Assembly: GCF_024204685.1 (NCBI RefSeq) | Contig: NZ_CP100350.1 | Span: 1,550,001 to 1,614,000, forward strand | DNA: 64,000 bases | Direction of reading: 5' to 3' | DNA from: Gilvimarinus sp. DA14 | Lineage (GTDB): Bacteria > Pseudomonadota > Gammaproteobacteria > Pseudomonadales > Cellvibrionaceae | Part shown: positions 55,423-64,000 of the stretch, in pieces | Position numbering within the stretch: position 1 is the stretch's first letter | Layout of the letters: each line of letters opens with the position of its first letter | The notes under the pieces: generated by a model | The model's input: only the letters and a program-made list of their open reading frames with translations | The model's database searches: none | Told to the model about the DNA's origin: nothing | Program-made: the position numbers and the translations under genes

Positions 55423-56955
55423 TTACTTCAGCTCAACCACCACCACAGATTTTGCCGGAATCTCCAGCTCATCCAGGTCACTTTCAAATGCTACTGGCTC
55501 TAAGGCCTCGGGATTGTCGAAAGTGTTGCGCGCATCCATCGCATCGGCGGTCAGCATGTGCCCCACCGCCCGCTTGGCCTTAACACCGTCAATATCCAAC
55601 TTGATGTCAGCGCCGTTTTTCGGGTCCATATTGACCAGCGCTAAGTAGAGCTTTCCGTCTTCGCCACGCGCAACTGAGGCGGTTACGGCCGGTACGCTCT
55701 TATCACCCTTCTTGTACTTGGGCGAGTCAATTTCAAACGGAATAGACGTGGCGTTTTGGAACACCTTATACATGCCGTAGGTGTGGTACGTGGGCGTTAG
55801 CACCATTTTTTCTTTATCGGTCAGAATCATGGCCTGCAGCACATTCACCATTTGCGCGATATTGGTCATGGTGACTCGCTCGGCGTGGTCGTGGAAAATA
55901 TTAAAATTCACCGCCGCAACCACCGCATCACGCAGGGTGTTCTGCTGGTACAAAAAGCCCGGGTCGCGTTCTGGCTCGGGATCGTACCAGGTGCCCCACT
56001 CGTCCACGTAGAATTTAATATCTCCGTCTGGGTCGTTCTCTTCCAGCTTGGCTAAGTTGGCACTGATGTAATCATCGATTTTGTAGGTACGCGCCATAGT
56101 GTTAAACCACTCGTCTTCACTGAACTGAATGGCGCGACCTTTGTTATCCCAATCGCTATTGGGCAGGGTGTAGTAGTGATAGCTAATACCATCAATTTTC
56201 TGTTCGATGTTTTTGCTCAGCACATCGGTCCAGCTGGTGTCTTCACTGTGACCACCACTGGCCACCAGCTTGGGCATTTTGCCGCTGGGGGCTTTTAAGA
56301 AAGTCGCGTATTGACGGTATAAATCCGAGTAGTACTCGGGGCGCATATTGCCGCCACAACCCCAGGCCTCGTTGCCAATACCAAAATAGGCAATATCAAA
56401 GGGTTCTTCGCGGCCGTTCTTACGGCGCTCTTCGGCAAGGGTGGAGCCCTTATCGCCGGTCATATACTCCATCCACTCGGCCATTTCCTGCACGCTGCCA
56501 CTGCCCAGGTTGCCGTTAACGTAAGCGTCGGCGCCTAACAGTTCGACGAACTCAAAAAACTCGTGGGTACCAAAAGTGTTGGGTTCTTCCACTCCGCCCC
56601 AGTGGGTGTTTACTTTTACCGGGCGTTCATCGCGCGGGCCTATGCCCTCACGCCAGTGATATTCATCGGCAAAGCAGCCGCCGGGCCAGCGCACCAAAGG
56701 CACTTTAATGTCGCGCAACGCGTTTAGTACATCGTTGCGAAAGCCTCGGGTATTGGGAATATCGGAATCTTCGCCCACCCAAACACCTTCATAGATGCCG
56801 CGGCCTAAATGCTCGGCAAACTGACCATAGATGTCTTTATGGATTAATGGGCCGGATTGTTCGGCGTCGAATTCGATCTCCACTTTGTGATCTTTCGCCA
56901 ACAAGGGCTGACTCGCCAAAAGAACACTGGCGGCAATGAGGTTTCTTATTTTCAT
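55423..56955 (-). CDS. GH51 alpha-L-arabinofuranosidase
   Basis: About 510-residue secreted enzyme that removes arabinofuranose side chains from arabinan or arabinoxylan. Signal peptide 1-20 (start MKIRNL with GGAG six nt upstream; a longer frame is unlikely). Family landmarks RWPGGCFADEYHWREGIGP, the acid/base Glu in GIGNEAWGCGG (about 205) and the nucleophile Glu in FYVDEWGTWYD (about 315), then a C-terminal beta-sandwich. No lipobox is seen, so it is periplasmic or secreted. Last gene of the minus-strand arabinan cluster. Confidence 0.92.
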   Translation of the reverse strand: MKIRNLIAASVLLASQPLLAKDHKVEIEFDAEQSGPLIHKDIYGQFAEHLGRGIYEGVWVGEDSDIPNTRGFRNDVLNALRDIKVPLVRWPGGCFADEYHWREGIGPRDERPVKVNTHWGGVEEPNTFGTHEFFEFVELLGADAYVNGNLGSGSVQEMAEWMEYMTGDKGSTLAEERRKNGREEPFDIAYFGIGNEAWGCGGNMRPEYYSDLYRQYATFLKAPSGKMPKLVASGGHSEDTSWTDVLSKNIEQKIDGISYHYYTLPNSDWDNKGRAIQFSEDEWFNTMARTYKIDDYISANLAKLEENDPDGDIKFYVDEWGTWYDPEPERDPGFLYQQNTLRDAVVAAVNFNIFHDHAERVTMTNIAQMVNVLQAMILTDKEKMVLTPTYHTYGMYKVFQNATSIPFEIDSPKYKKGDKSVPAVTASVARGEDGKLYLALVNMDPKNGADIKLDIDGVKAKRAVGHMLTADAMDARNTFDNPEALEPVAFESDLDELEIPAKSVVVVELK

Positions 56956-57006
56956 GGTGGGCTCCTTATTTTTATACGTTAAAGTTTCATTTATCGTTAT
57001 ATAGTA

Positions 57007-57033
57007 CAAAAAAGCCCGCTACAAGAGCGGGCT
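57007..57033 (-). terminator. terminator after the lectin-bearing GH43 gene
   Basis: Minus-strand stem AGCCCGC/GCGGGCT with a 7-nt loop followed by TTTTTT. It lies 12 bp after the GH43 stop and may reduce read-through into the GH51 gene. Confidence 0.85.
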
Positions 57034-57044
57034 GTTTACATTAC

Positions 57045-58832
57045 TTAATGAGGTTCCCTTAGCTGGAATTTCTGACAATCGGTGTCCGACCAGGGAGCCT
57101 GGGCCAGGTTAGCGCCATTGGCCAGCCCGCAACTGTCGACATTTAGCGCCAGGCTGCTATGGCGGTTGCGCAGCTGTACCGAACCGTCGCCCAGTGGCTC
57201 GACCACCCACTCAGCCCACACCTCGTCGCAGCTACCCAGTGCGGCATTGGCGCCGGGTACAATGGGGTTGCCCTCAAGGGTCAGACACTGCTCGGCATTT
57301 TTCGCCGGGTGCAGCTGATAAAAACCCTCTTCGGTGTGACTGAATTGCCACTGTTGGGCGTCAACACCGGTCCAGGCATCCTGCACGGCGTTGTCGCCAT
57401 CCACAGCCAGGGCTTTACCACTCTGTACACTCATTACGGCCACATCGCCCTGGGGCGCCAAGCGCCATTGGCTGTTATCGCCACCCAGAGTCGCACCGCT
57501 TTCGCGGTTGGTGATGCTCAACCAGCCATTTTCATCAGTGGTTACACTCCAGCGCTGGGTATCGGTGTTCACCCAGGCGGTCGACTCTTGGTTCTGATCG
57601 ATAAAAGTACCGGTTTCTACGTGCGCCAGACGGTAGGCGCCATCGGCCGTTGAGTCCAACACCCAGTTGGCATTGGCGCCCGTGCAAGCGGCCAATGAGG
57701 TTTTGCCACCGCTGGTGGTCAGACACTGGCCGTCGCGATTGACCAACTGCTGCTGTACACCCTGTACCGATACTTTAATGGGGCCATTTTCACCCGAAGG
57801 CATTTTTACAGGCTCACCTTCTGGGATGGGAACGCCGAAATCGGGCAGCCCTTCTTCGGTCCAGGTAAACTCCTGTGCGCGCACCGAACGGGTCGAACCA
57901 CAGCCATACTCTTCTTTGGAGTTACCGTGGTAAACAATCCAGTCCTGGGTACCATCGGGTGAGACAAAGAAGCCGTTGTGACCGGGGCCGAATACGCCGT
58001 TACCGCGCTGGAACACAGGCTCGTCATACTGTTTCCAGTGATCGGGGTTAAGCGGATCGTCGCCAATCAACTCTTTCATGCCCAGTTTGTAATCGGGGGT
58101 ATCGCAGTAGCTCGCCGAGTAAATCAGGAAGGTGCGATCTTTGTGTTTCAGGATCTCTGCACCCTCGGTCACCTTGCGCCCGCTGATTTCCCACTCCAAT
58201 GTGGGGCGCGTAATCACAACTTTGGGTGATCCCTCTTTCAGGGTCCAGGGGTTTTCCATTTCGGTGATCAGGTTGAGCTGTTCATCGCCCTGCCACTGAG
58301 AGTACAACAGGTAAAGTTTGCCATCGTGTTCTAAGTAGGTACCGTCGATGTTCCACTCATCGGGCATAAAGTGGCCTTTGTACTCGTAAGGGCCCATGGG
58401 GTCGTCACCGGCGCTTTCCAGGACTGACAGATGCTGGTAATCCAGAGTACCTTCGACGCCCGAAGTGTACATCAAATACCAGCGCCAGCCGTTGGGGCCA
58501 TTTAAACGGTGAAATTCAAACGCCCAAAAGTTCCAGCTGCGCGCCGGGTCGGTATCGGACCATACATTGATCGGCGCCGCTTCAGACAAACCGGCCAAGG
58601 TGGGCGATTTGCGCATCACCAACTGCGAGGTCCAGGTAGTGGTAGTGAGGTAGTAGTTGCCGTCCCAATATTCCAACCAGGGATCGGCACCATTGGCAAA
58701 CAGCGGGTTGGTAAAGTAACCCTCGGGCAGAGTCTGCTCAGCCTCACTGGTGCTCACTTTATCGGTTTGCGCGCAAGCGGCCACAGCCGCTGCCAGGGCG
58801 CACACGCCGGTAAGTTTTTTCCAATTTTTCAT
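57045..58832 (-). CDS. GH43 arabinosidase lipoprotein with ricin-type lectin domain
   Basis: 595 residues. Signal peptide with lipobox AAC (Cys about 20). Five-bladed propeller of GH43 (about 38-350) with GADPWLEYWDGNYYL (catalytic Asp), YLEHDGKLYLLYS (Asp region in IDGTYLE) and VTEGAEILKH (acid Glu). It resembles exo-alpha-1,5-arabinofuranosidases (GH43_26-like). Residues about 365-595 form a ricin-B-like (CBM13-type) lectin module with repeated Q-x-W/W-x-V patterns (NWVLDST, RWSVTTD, QWQFSHT). Probably surface or periplasmic and membrane-attached. Confidence 0.87.
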   Translation of the reverse strand: MKNWKKLTGVCALAAAVAACAQTDKVSTSEAEQTLPEGYFTNPLFANGADPWLEYWDGNYYLTTTTWTSQLVMRKSPTLAGLSEAAPINVWSDTDPARSWNFWAFEFHRLNGPNGWRWYLMYTSGVEGTLDYQHLSVLESAGDDPMGPYEYKGHFMPDEWNIDGTYLEHDGKLYLLYSQWQGDEQLNLITEMENPWTLKEGSPKVVITRPTLEWEISGRKVTEGAEILKHKDRTFLIYSASYCDTPDYKLGMKELIGDDPLNPDHWKQYDEPVFQRGNGVFGPGHNGFFVSPDGTQDWIVYHGNSKEEYGCGSTRSVRAQEFTWTEEGLPDFGVPIPEGEPVKMPSGENGPIKVSVQGVQQQLVNRDGQCLTTSGGKTSLAACTGANANWVLDSTADGAYRLAHVETGTFIDQNQESTAWVNTDTQRWSVTTDENGWLSITNRESGATLGGDNSQWRLAPQGDVAVMSVQSGKALAVDGDNAVQDAWTGVDAQQWQFSHTEEGFYQLHPAKNAEQCLTLEGNPIVPGANAALGSCDEVWAEWVVEPLGDGSVQLRNRHSSLALNVDSCGLANGANLAQAPWSDTDCQKFQLREPH

Positions 58833-58858
58833 AGCTACCTCTTTGTTGATATTAATAT

Positions 58859-60769
58859 TTAAAAATTAATGACAAACCCACCGCGCGGGCGCAGCGTAAT
58901 TGCGAAATCATCTTGGTTCACGATCTCGCTTTGACGGAAAGAGCGATCTGTGTCGCCGTCGGTAATTAACTGGCCACTGGCTTTATCGATAAACGACAAA
59001 TCAAGGTTCAGACTTTTTTCGCTATCGGTGCCGTTAATACCGGCAATAAACCAATCACTGCCGCGACGTCGGGCGATAACAGCGTGTTCGCCGGGCATAC
59101 CTGTTAACAGGCGTGTTTCATCCCAAAGGGTGGGAATATCGCGCAGGTATTCGCGAATGTATTCCGGCACCTTCGCCATGCCCTGTGGCGTTTCCGCGAT
59201 ATGCTGAATACCACTGGTAAACAACACCGGCAGCGCCAACTCAAAGCCATTGCTGGTGCGTCTTTCGATATTGGGAATTTCATCGAAGGTAGTTGGAGTA
59301 AAATCCATGGGGTCGAATACATTGCGGGTAAAGGGCAGCATGGCCATATGGCTTGGAGCTTTATCTGCCGTTTGCTGGGTAAAAGTGATCATCTCGAACC
59401 CATTGACCGACTCCATGGTCATCATATTGGGATAGGTGCGATGCAAACCGCGTGGCAAAGAGGAACCGTGGTAATTGACCATCAAGTTATGATCGGCAGC
59501 GTCACTAACCAAGTCGTGGTAGTACTGCATAACCGACTGTCCGTCGCCCGGGAAAAAATCGATTTTTACGCCCTTAATACCAATCTCTTGCAAACGGGCA
59601 AATTGTTGCAGGCGAGATTCACGATCGAACAGCTTGCTTTTGGGTGTGTACTCGGTTTCGTTCCATTCGCCGGAAGAGTTGTACCACACTAACAAACCCA
59701 CATTCTTCGGGTTGGCGTAGTTAACCAACTCGGCAAGTTTTTCCCAGCCGAAGTTCTGATCCCAGTTCACGTCAATCAGCACATACGGCCAATTCATTTG
59801 CGCGGCGTAATCGATAAACTCGCGAGTGGTTTTGACGTTGACCGACTCGTCTTTTAATAGCGCCCAACTCCAGGCAGACAAACCGGGCGTGACCCAATCC
59901 ATTTCGGCAACGGCGGGGGCGGCCAAATCGGTACCCAAAGTAGACTCCGTAACGGTAGCCAAATCGCCCACGGTGACAATACGCCAGGGTGAAGCAAACG
60001 CGCTATCGGCGTTCGCCATCAAAGCGCCATTGGTGACCACCTCGGCCTCCATCGGCTTGCCAATGCGGTACTCCCCTTCAGGAGATTGTTGCGCCAAGCG
60101 CGAGGCGTTAAAGCGTCCGTCCATCCCCGCCTCGGTAATCAACACCCAGTCGTTGCCGGTATAAAATAGCGACGGGAACACCCAGCCCGCCTCGGTGGGG
60201 CTATCAGTGCCCACCGGGATATTCATTTGGTAATGTTCTTCGTAAGAAGGATTGGTATTGGCAAAACCAGTCTGCGCCACCGCCACTGGCTGCAACCATG
60301 CTTTGCTGTTGGAGGAAAAATCAAAACCAGTCAACTCGCGGTTAAGGCTGCGACTTTTACCAGTCTCGTTGGGAATTCGGTACTGGAACGCCAAACCGTC
60401 GTCGGACAAGCGAAAAGCCACTTTAAGAGAATCGCCCTCGGCGTTCTTAACGCTAAAAACCTGTTCATTAGCACTGTAGCTTATCTCGCGCTGCTTACCA
60501 TGGGCCATGGTATAGCGATCGGTCACTTCGCTGACCTCGCCAGCATCGACCAGAGTCAAGTTGGTATCAAACCGGGCATCGTTTAACACCAACCCCAAGG
60601 GAGAAGGCTCAAGCACGGCGCGATTATTGTGGCTGAGTGAGTACTCAATACGTCCGCGCTCGCCCTCTGACAGGGTTAATACCAAATCGCCGTCAGGGCT
60701 GGTTAACCTATGCTCCTGCTCAGCGCCGCAACCGCTTAAAGCCAGTACAGCAAGATAACGAAGTTTCAT
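58859..60769 (-). CDS. GH97 family glycoside hydrolase, retaining type
   Basis: 636-residue lipoprotein (lipobox LSGC, Cys about 14). N-terminal beta-sandwich, central TIM barrel and C-terminal beta domain of GH97. The nucleophile position of the retaining branch is present as Asp in GVKIDFFPGDG, and a Glu (MTMESVNG) sits in the expected acid/base place; inverting SusB-type enzymes differ here. Characterised retaining members are alpha-galactosidases, some with beta-L-arabinopyranosidase activity. In this arabinan cluster the latter activity is attractive but not proven. Confidence 0.85.
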   Translation of the reverse strand: MKLRYLAVLALSGCGAEQEHRLTSPDGDLVLTLSEGERGRIEYSLSHNNRAVLEPSPLGLVLNDARFDTNLTLVDAGEVSEVTDRYTMAHGKQREISYSANEQVFSVKNAEGDSLKVAFRLSDDGLAFQYRIPNETGKSRSLNRELTGFDFSSNSKAWLQPVAVAQTGFANTNPSYEEHYQMNIPVGTDSPTEAGWVFPSLFYTGNDWVLITEAGMDGRFNASRLAQQSPEGEYRIGKPMEAEVVTNGALMANADSAFASPWRIVTVGDLATVTESTLGTDLAAPAVAEMDWVTPGLSAWSWALLKDESVNVKTTREFIDYAAQMNWPYVLIDVNWDQNFGWEKLAELVNYANPKNVGLLVWYNSSGEWNETEYTPKSKLFDRESRLQQFARLQEIGIKGVKIDFFPGDGQSVMQYYHDLVSDAADHNLMVNYHGSSLPRGLHRTYPNMMTMESVNGFEMITFTQQTADKAPSHMAMLPFTRNVFDPMDFTPTTFDEIPNIERRTSNGFELALPVLFTSGIQHIAETPQGMAKVPEYIREYLRDIPTLWDETRLLTGMPGEHAVIARRRGSDWFIAGINGTDSEKSLNLDLSFIDKASGQLITDGDTDRSFRQSEIVNQDDFAITLRPRGGFVINF

Positions 60770-60819
60770 GGGCTCTCCTTGTTATTATTGGCTGTGGATA
60801 AGGGGCCTAGGCCCCTGTG

Positions 60820-61884
60820 TTATTTCTGCACCGAAAAGCTAAAGCTCATAGTGGATGAGTAAACCTGACCCGGCTGCAAGATAATGCTTTTGAAATTGCT
60901 TTGGTTGGGTGCGTCGGGAAAATGCTGTGGCTCCAGGCAGAAACCCGCATGCTTTTCGTAAACCTCGCCGCCCTTTCCGGTTAAGGTGCCATCGAGGAAG
61001 TTACCCGAGTAAAACTGAATACCGGGCTCGGTGGTATGCACTTGCAACACGCGACCGGACTGGGGATCAACCACTTCAGCGGCCAGCGACAGCTCGCCCT
61101 CTTTGGTTTTATTCAACACATAGTTGTGATCGTAGCCACCGGCAATTTTCAATTGCGGATGATCGGCGTTAACCTCAGCACCGATGGCTTTGGGCTCGCG
61201 AAAATCAAACGGCGTGCCCGCCACTTCCGCCAGTTCACCGGTGGGAATCAGTACATCGTTGACCGGGGTGTAATGATCGGCGTTGATCATCATTTTGTGA
61301 TCTTCCACACTGCCCTTGCCCGCCAGGTTAAAGTAGCTGTGCTGAGTCAAGTTAACCGGGGTCGCTTTGGTAGTAGTCGCTTTGTAGTCGGTGTGCAGCT
61401 CGTTGTCGGCGGTTAAGCGGTAGGTTACGTTAACCGTCAACTCACCTGGGTAGCCCTCTTCACCGTCGGCGCTTACGTATTCTAAATGCAGCTCGGCACC
61501 GTCTTCGGTGACCTGAGTTTCGGCGTCCCAGAGAACCTTATCAAAACCCACATTACCGCCATGAAGATGGCTGGTGTCATTTTCATTTTTTGCCAGCTGA
61601 TAAATCTTACCATCCAGAGTAAATTTGCCGCCGTCAATGCGATTGCCAACCCGACCAATCAGGGCGCCAAAGTAAGGTGAGCCGTCTAAATAATCTTCGA
61701 GCTTATCAAAGCCCAATACCACATCGGCAGCAGTGCCGTTTTTATCCGGCGCCCACAGCTCGGTGATAATACCGCCGTAGTTGGTAATTTTTACGCTCAT
61801 GCCCTGCTCGTTGGTCAGGGTGTAAAGCTGGGCTTCACGGCCGTCGGGGAGGGCGCCAAAATCATCTACACTGATATCAAACAT
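60820..61884 (-). CDS. galM: aldose 1-epimerase
   Basis: 354-residue cytoplasmic mutarotase without signal peptide. GalM-family landmarks: TNYGGIITELWAPD, LIGRVGNRIDGGKF, the catalytic His in SHLHGG and LTQHSYFNLAG, and the catalytic Glu near CLEPQHFPDAPN. It interconverts anomers of the released sugar, probably L-arabinose or galactose, before catabolism. It is placed between GH97 and GH43 genes on the same strand. Confidence 0.92.
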   Translation of the reverse strand: MFDISVDDFGALPDGREAQLYTLTNEQGMSVKITNYGGIITELWAPDKNGTAADVVLGFDKLEDYLDGSPYFGALIGRVGNRIDGGKFTLDGKIYQLAKNENDTSHLHGGNVGFDKVLWDAETQVTEDGAELHLEYVSADGEEGYPGELTVNVTYRLTADNELHTDYKATTTKATPVNLTQHSYFNLAGKGSVEDHKMMINADHYTPVNDVLIPTGELAEVAGTPFDFREPKAIGAEVNADHPQLKIAGGYDHNYVLNKTKEGELSLAAEVVDPQSGRVLQVHTTEPGIQFYSGNFLDGTLTGKGGEVYEKHAGFCLEPQHFPDAPNQSNFKSIILQPGQVYSSTMSFSFSVQK

Positions 61885-61904
61885 AGTGTCTCTTCCTTTT
61901 TACG

Positions 61905-62912
61905 TTAGTCGTTATTGGATTGGCCAAAAACCGGAAACCCCTGCTCGTCCCACTCGATAGCACGAGCACGGGCATCGCGGTTTGGATCTGTTAAGGGCGT
62001 GCCTTTTAGTTCTTTGTAATCTCGGGCGTGGTAAATCAAGACATCCGTCTTACCATCTTCAGCAACGGTAAAGCCATTGTGGCCGGGGCCATAACGCTTG
62101 AGCGCTTCATTGGTATAGAACACCGGCTCGGGCATTTTATTCCACGCCTCAGGGTCCATTAAATCGGCATCCGCATCGGCCCACAACAGCCCCATAGCGT
62201 AATTGTGATCCGTGGCGCTGGCAGAATAAGTAACGAAAATACGACCGTTTTTCTTAATTACCGCCGCCCCCTCATTAACTTTATAACCAACTACTTCCCA
62301 GTCCAGAGTGGGCTCAGTAAGCATAATGACGGGCTCTTTAATTTTTACCGGCGTTTCCAACTCAGCCATATACAGCGCCGAGTTGTATTTTTTCTCACGA
62401 TCTTTCTGCGCCCAAATTAAGTAGCGCTTGCCATTGTGCGCAAAGCTGGTGGCATCCAGTGAAAAGTCATCCCAGGGAGTGTGCATCGGAATGGGCTTGC
62501 TCCACTCAGCCTGTAACGGATTGGCATCGCTGGTGGTTAGCGCGTGCATGCGAATCCTCCAGGGCTCTTCCACCGGTGCACCGGCAAAATAAATAACCCA
62601 CTGGCCATCAATATAATGAAGCTCTGGCGCCCAGATATTAATCCCGATGCTGCTTTGCTCAGTAGGCTGCCAAATGGTTTTTTCATTGGCCTGAGATAAC
62701 TCATTAATGGTTTTAGCGCGGCGCAACACCAAACGATTAAATTCGGGCACAGTACCGATAAAATAGTAGTAGCCATCGCTGTGGCGATGAATCCAGGGGT
62801 CGGCGCGCTGCTCGACGATAGGATTATTATAGGTGGGCTCAGCGCCAGCAAAGGCGGCCCCCAGCAGCAATAAAACAGACAGCAATATTTTCAGTGGCGA
62901 ATGCAAAGCCAT
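61905..62912 (-). CDS. GH43 exo-arabinofuranosidase-like enzyme
   Basis: 335-residue single-domain GH43 with a Sec signal peptide (about 1-24, AFAGA-EP). Catalytic Asp in EQRADPWIHRH, pKa-modulating Asp in SLDATSFAHNG, acid Glu in VNEGAAVIKKNG; GPGHNGFTVAEDG and VLIYHAR are shared with the lectin-bearing GH43 in the same cluster, of which it looks like a shorter paralogue. First gene of the minus-strand cluster, divergent from the endo-arabinanase gene. Confidence 0.87.
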   Translation of the reverse strand: MALHSPLKILLSVLLLLGAAFAGAEPTYNNPIVEQRADPWIHRHSDGYYYFIGTVPEFNRLVLRRAKTINELSQANEKTIWQPTEQSSIGINIWAPELHYIDGQWVIYFAGAPVEEPWRIRMHALTTSDANPLQAEWSKPIPMHTPWDDFSLDATSFAHNGKRYLIWAQKDREKKYNSALYMAELETPVKIKEPVIMLTEPTLDWEVVGYKVNEGAAVIKKNGRIFVTYSASATDHNYAMGLLWADADADLMDPEAWNKMPEPVFYTNEALKRYGPGHNGFTVAEDGKTDVLIYHARDYKELKGTPLTDPNRDARARAIEWDEQGFPVFGQSNND

Positions 62913-63081
62913 AGAGATCCCTTGTTAGCAACTATTATTGGGTGGCGGGTTTTAACCCGCTTGCAATTGAATATTATTATAATACAATAATTGGTACAAG
63001 CGCGCTGAGGTTCAATTTACCCACAGGCAGAGCCACACACTGCTAAGAAGCGTAAACAACGATAGAACATAAGAGTGACTG
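62913..63081. promoter_or_regulatory. divergent promoter region of the arabinan cluster
   Basis: 169 bp between two divergent GH43 genes. It holds an inverted repeat GCGGGTT-TT-AACCCGC (62945-62960) and an AT-rich stretch with TATTATAATA around 62972-62983 that offers -10 elements for both directions. No transcription factor gene is in view, so the regulator is unknown. Confidence 0.4.
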
Positions 63082-64000
63082 ATGAGCAAATTTAAACTGA
63101 CCACCGGCCTGATTTTTAGCGCCCTGCTGACCGCCAGCTGCACCAATGCCAAGCCCGAGTTTGACCGACTGGGCCAGCAAGTAAGCATTCACGACCCGGT
63201 AATGGCAGAGGAAGACGGCTACTACTATTTATTTAGTACGGGCCCAGGTATCACCATTTACCGCTCCAAAGACCGGGTGCACTGGGAGCGCCAGGGACGC
63301 GCCTTTGCCACCGAGCCCACGTGGGCCAAAGACGTAGCGGCCGAGTTTGGGGGCCACCTTTGGGCGCCGGACGTAGTGGAAAAAGACGGCAAATACCATT
63401 TGTACTATTCGGTTTCCGCTTTTGGTAAAAATACGTCGGCCATCGGTTTAACCATCACCGAAACCCTAGACCCCAACTCGCCCGATTACGGCTGGCAAGA
63501 TCAGGGCATAGTGGTGCAATCCGTCCCTAACCGCGACAACTGGAACGCCATTGACCCCGCCGTTATCGAAGATGAAGACGGCACCGGCTGGATGGCGTTT
63601 GGCTCTTTCTGGAGCGGGCATAAGATGTTCAAACTCAACGAGGATTGGTCGGCTCCGGCCGAGCCCCAACAGTGGCACAGCATTGCCGCCGGCACTCGCC
63701 CCGCCGATGTGCCCGCCCACGAGGCCGGCCCCACCGAACTGGAAGCACCCTTTATTTTTCAGCACGGTGAGTACTACTACCAGTTTATCTCTTTAGGTAA
63801 ATGCTGCCGCGGCGCGGAAAGCACCTATCATTTGGCCGTAGGCCGCAGCGAGTCAGTCACCGGGCCCTACCTGGATAAAGACGGTCGTGACCTGGCCCAG
63901 GGCGGCGCCACGGTAATCTTAAAAGGTAACGAGGATTGGCCTGGCCTGGGACACAACAGTGCCTACACCTTTGAAGGCAAAGACTACCTGGTCTTTCACG
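63082..64000 (+). CDS. GH43 endo-1,5-alpha-L-arabinanase, cut by the window end
   Basis: 306 codons are visible and the frame is open at the end, so the gene is partial at its 3' end. Signal peptide with lipobox TASC (Cys about 20). Endo-arabinanase landmarks: HDPVMAEEDGYYYLFSTG (catalytic Asp), GHLWAPDV, WNAIDPAVIEDEDG (second Asp) and TELEAPFIFQ (acid Glu), then LGKCCRGAESTYH. It would cut the arabinan backbone at the cell surface, giving oligosaccharides for the GH43/GH51 enzymes on the other strand. The ATG at 63082 follows GAGTGACTG. Confidence 0.9.
   Translation, partial: MSKFKLTTGLIFSALLTASCTNAKPEFDRLGQQVSIHDPVMAEEDGYYYLFSTGPGITIYRSKDRVHWERQGRAFATEPTWAKDVAAEFGGHLWAPDVVEKDGKYHLYYSVSAFGKNTSAIGLTITETLDPNSPDYGWQDQGIVVQSVPNRDNWNAIDPAVIEDEDGTGWMAFGSFWSGHKMFKLNEDWSAPAEPQQWHSIAAGTRPADVPAHEAGPTELEAPFIFQHGEYYYQFISLGKCCRGAESTYHLAVGRSESVTGPYLDKDGRDLAQGGATVILKGNEDWPGLGHNSAYTFEGKDYLVFH

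Noticed and set aside
1-64000. CRISPR arrays, tRNA or rRNA genes, integrases and IS transposases
   Set aside because: I looked for regular repeats, cloverleaf-like segments and transposase or integrase motifs and saw none that I could support; a tRNA scan was not possible here.

Overview
The window looks like chromosomal DNA of a marine, polysaccharide-degrading gammaproteobacterium, most likely of the Cellvibrionales (Saccharophagus/Teredinibacter/Cellvibrio-type relatives). The reasons are the core gene orders pstSCAB-phoU, rplM-rpsI-petABC-sspAB and rlmB-rnr, the large PstA/PstC permeases, several carbohydrate-type TonB-dependent receptors (TBDRs), and an arabinan-degradation cluster of secreted and lipoprotein glycoside hydrolases. 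The assignment rests on gene content and order only; no rRNA or tRNA gene was recognised. Almost all sequence is coding, and I saw no broken genes and no phage genes.

Layout. (1) 1-9.1 kb, minus strand: an MscS-type channel and a thioredoxin-fold protein, then the phosphate operon pstS-pstC-pstA-pstB-phoU behind a good Pho box. (2) 9.2-16.8 kb, minus strand: a Yip1-type membrane protein, sspB, sspA, a cytochrome b/c1 fusion gene, the Rieske gene, rpsI-rplM, zapE and an alpha/beta hydrolase. (3) 16.9-22 kb: zapG-like and degS-like genes (+), then rlmB and rnr (-). (4) 22-28 kb: a sugar-uptake locus of a FadR-type regulator, a TBDR with a highly structured 3' UTR, and a divergent vSGLT-like Na+ symporter. 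(5) 28-31 kb: a small lipoprotein, glpK and an S41 peptidase-like gene. (6) 31-46 kb: an iron island. It holds a TBDR, a divergent OmpR-like regulator with a degenerate receiver, a MATE exporter, and a petrobactin-type siderophore operon asbA-asbB-asbC-asbDE(fused)-asbF-DUF418, followed by a putative iron-regulated membrane pair (a 179-aa protein and a PepSY reductase-like protein). Four Fur-box-like sites precede its transcription units. (7) 46-49 kb: a TrhA/hemolysin III protein, a sialidase-fold lipoprotein and a soluble PAS-PAS chemoreceptor. (8) 49-55 kb: a BlaI-like repressor and a BlaR1-like M56 protease fused to an M23/LytM domain, divergent from a TBDR plus a lipoprotein tyrosine phosphatase, with a 15-bp dyad between them. 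(9) 55.1-55.36 kb: a 265-bp MITE-like element with 31-bp terminal inverted repeats, flanked by terminators. (10) 55.4-64 kb: an arabinan utilisation cluster (GH51, GH43 with lectin-like domain, GH97, aldose 1-epimerase, GH43 and a divergent endo-arabinanase GH43 cut by the window end).

How it fits together. The most coherent accessory system is the iron island. 3,4-dihydroxybenzoate would be made by AsbF, activated by AsbC, loaded on the carrier domain of AsbDE, and joined to citrate-spermidine by AsbA/AsbB. The MATE protein is a candidate exporter, the TBDR a candidate receptor, and the PepSY protein a candidate for iron release. The least familiar arrangement is the BlaI/M56-M23 pair facing a TBDR and an envelope phosphatase, which looks like a proteolytically de-repressed nutrient or envelope-sensing system. 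The least explained DNA is the MITE-like element and the TBDR 3' UTR with three tandem UUCG-capped hairpins.
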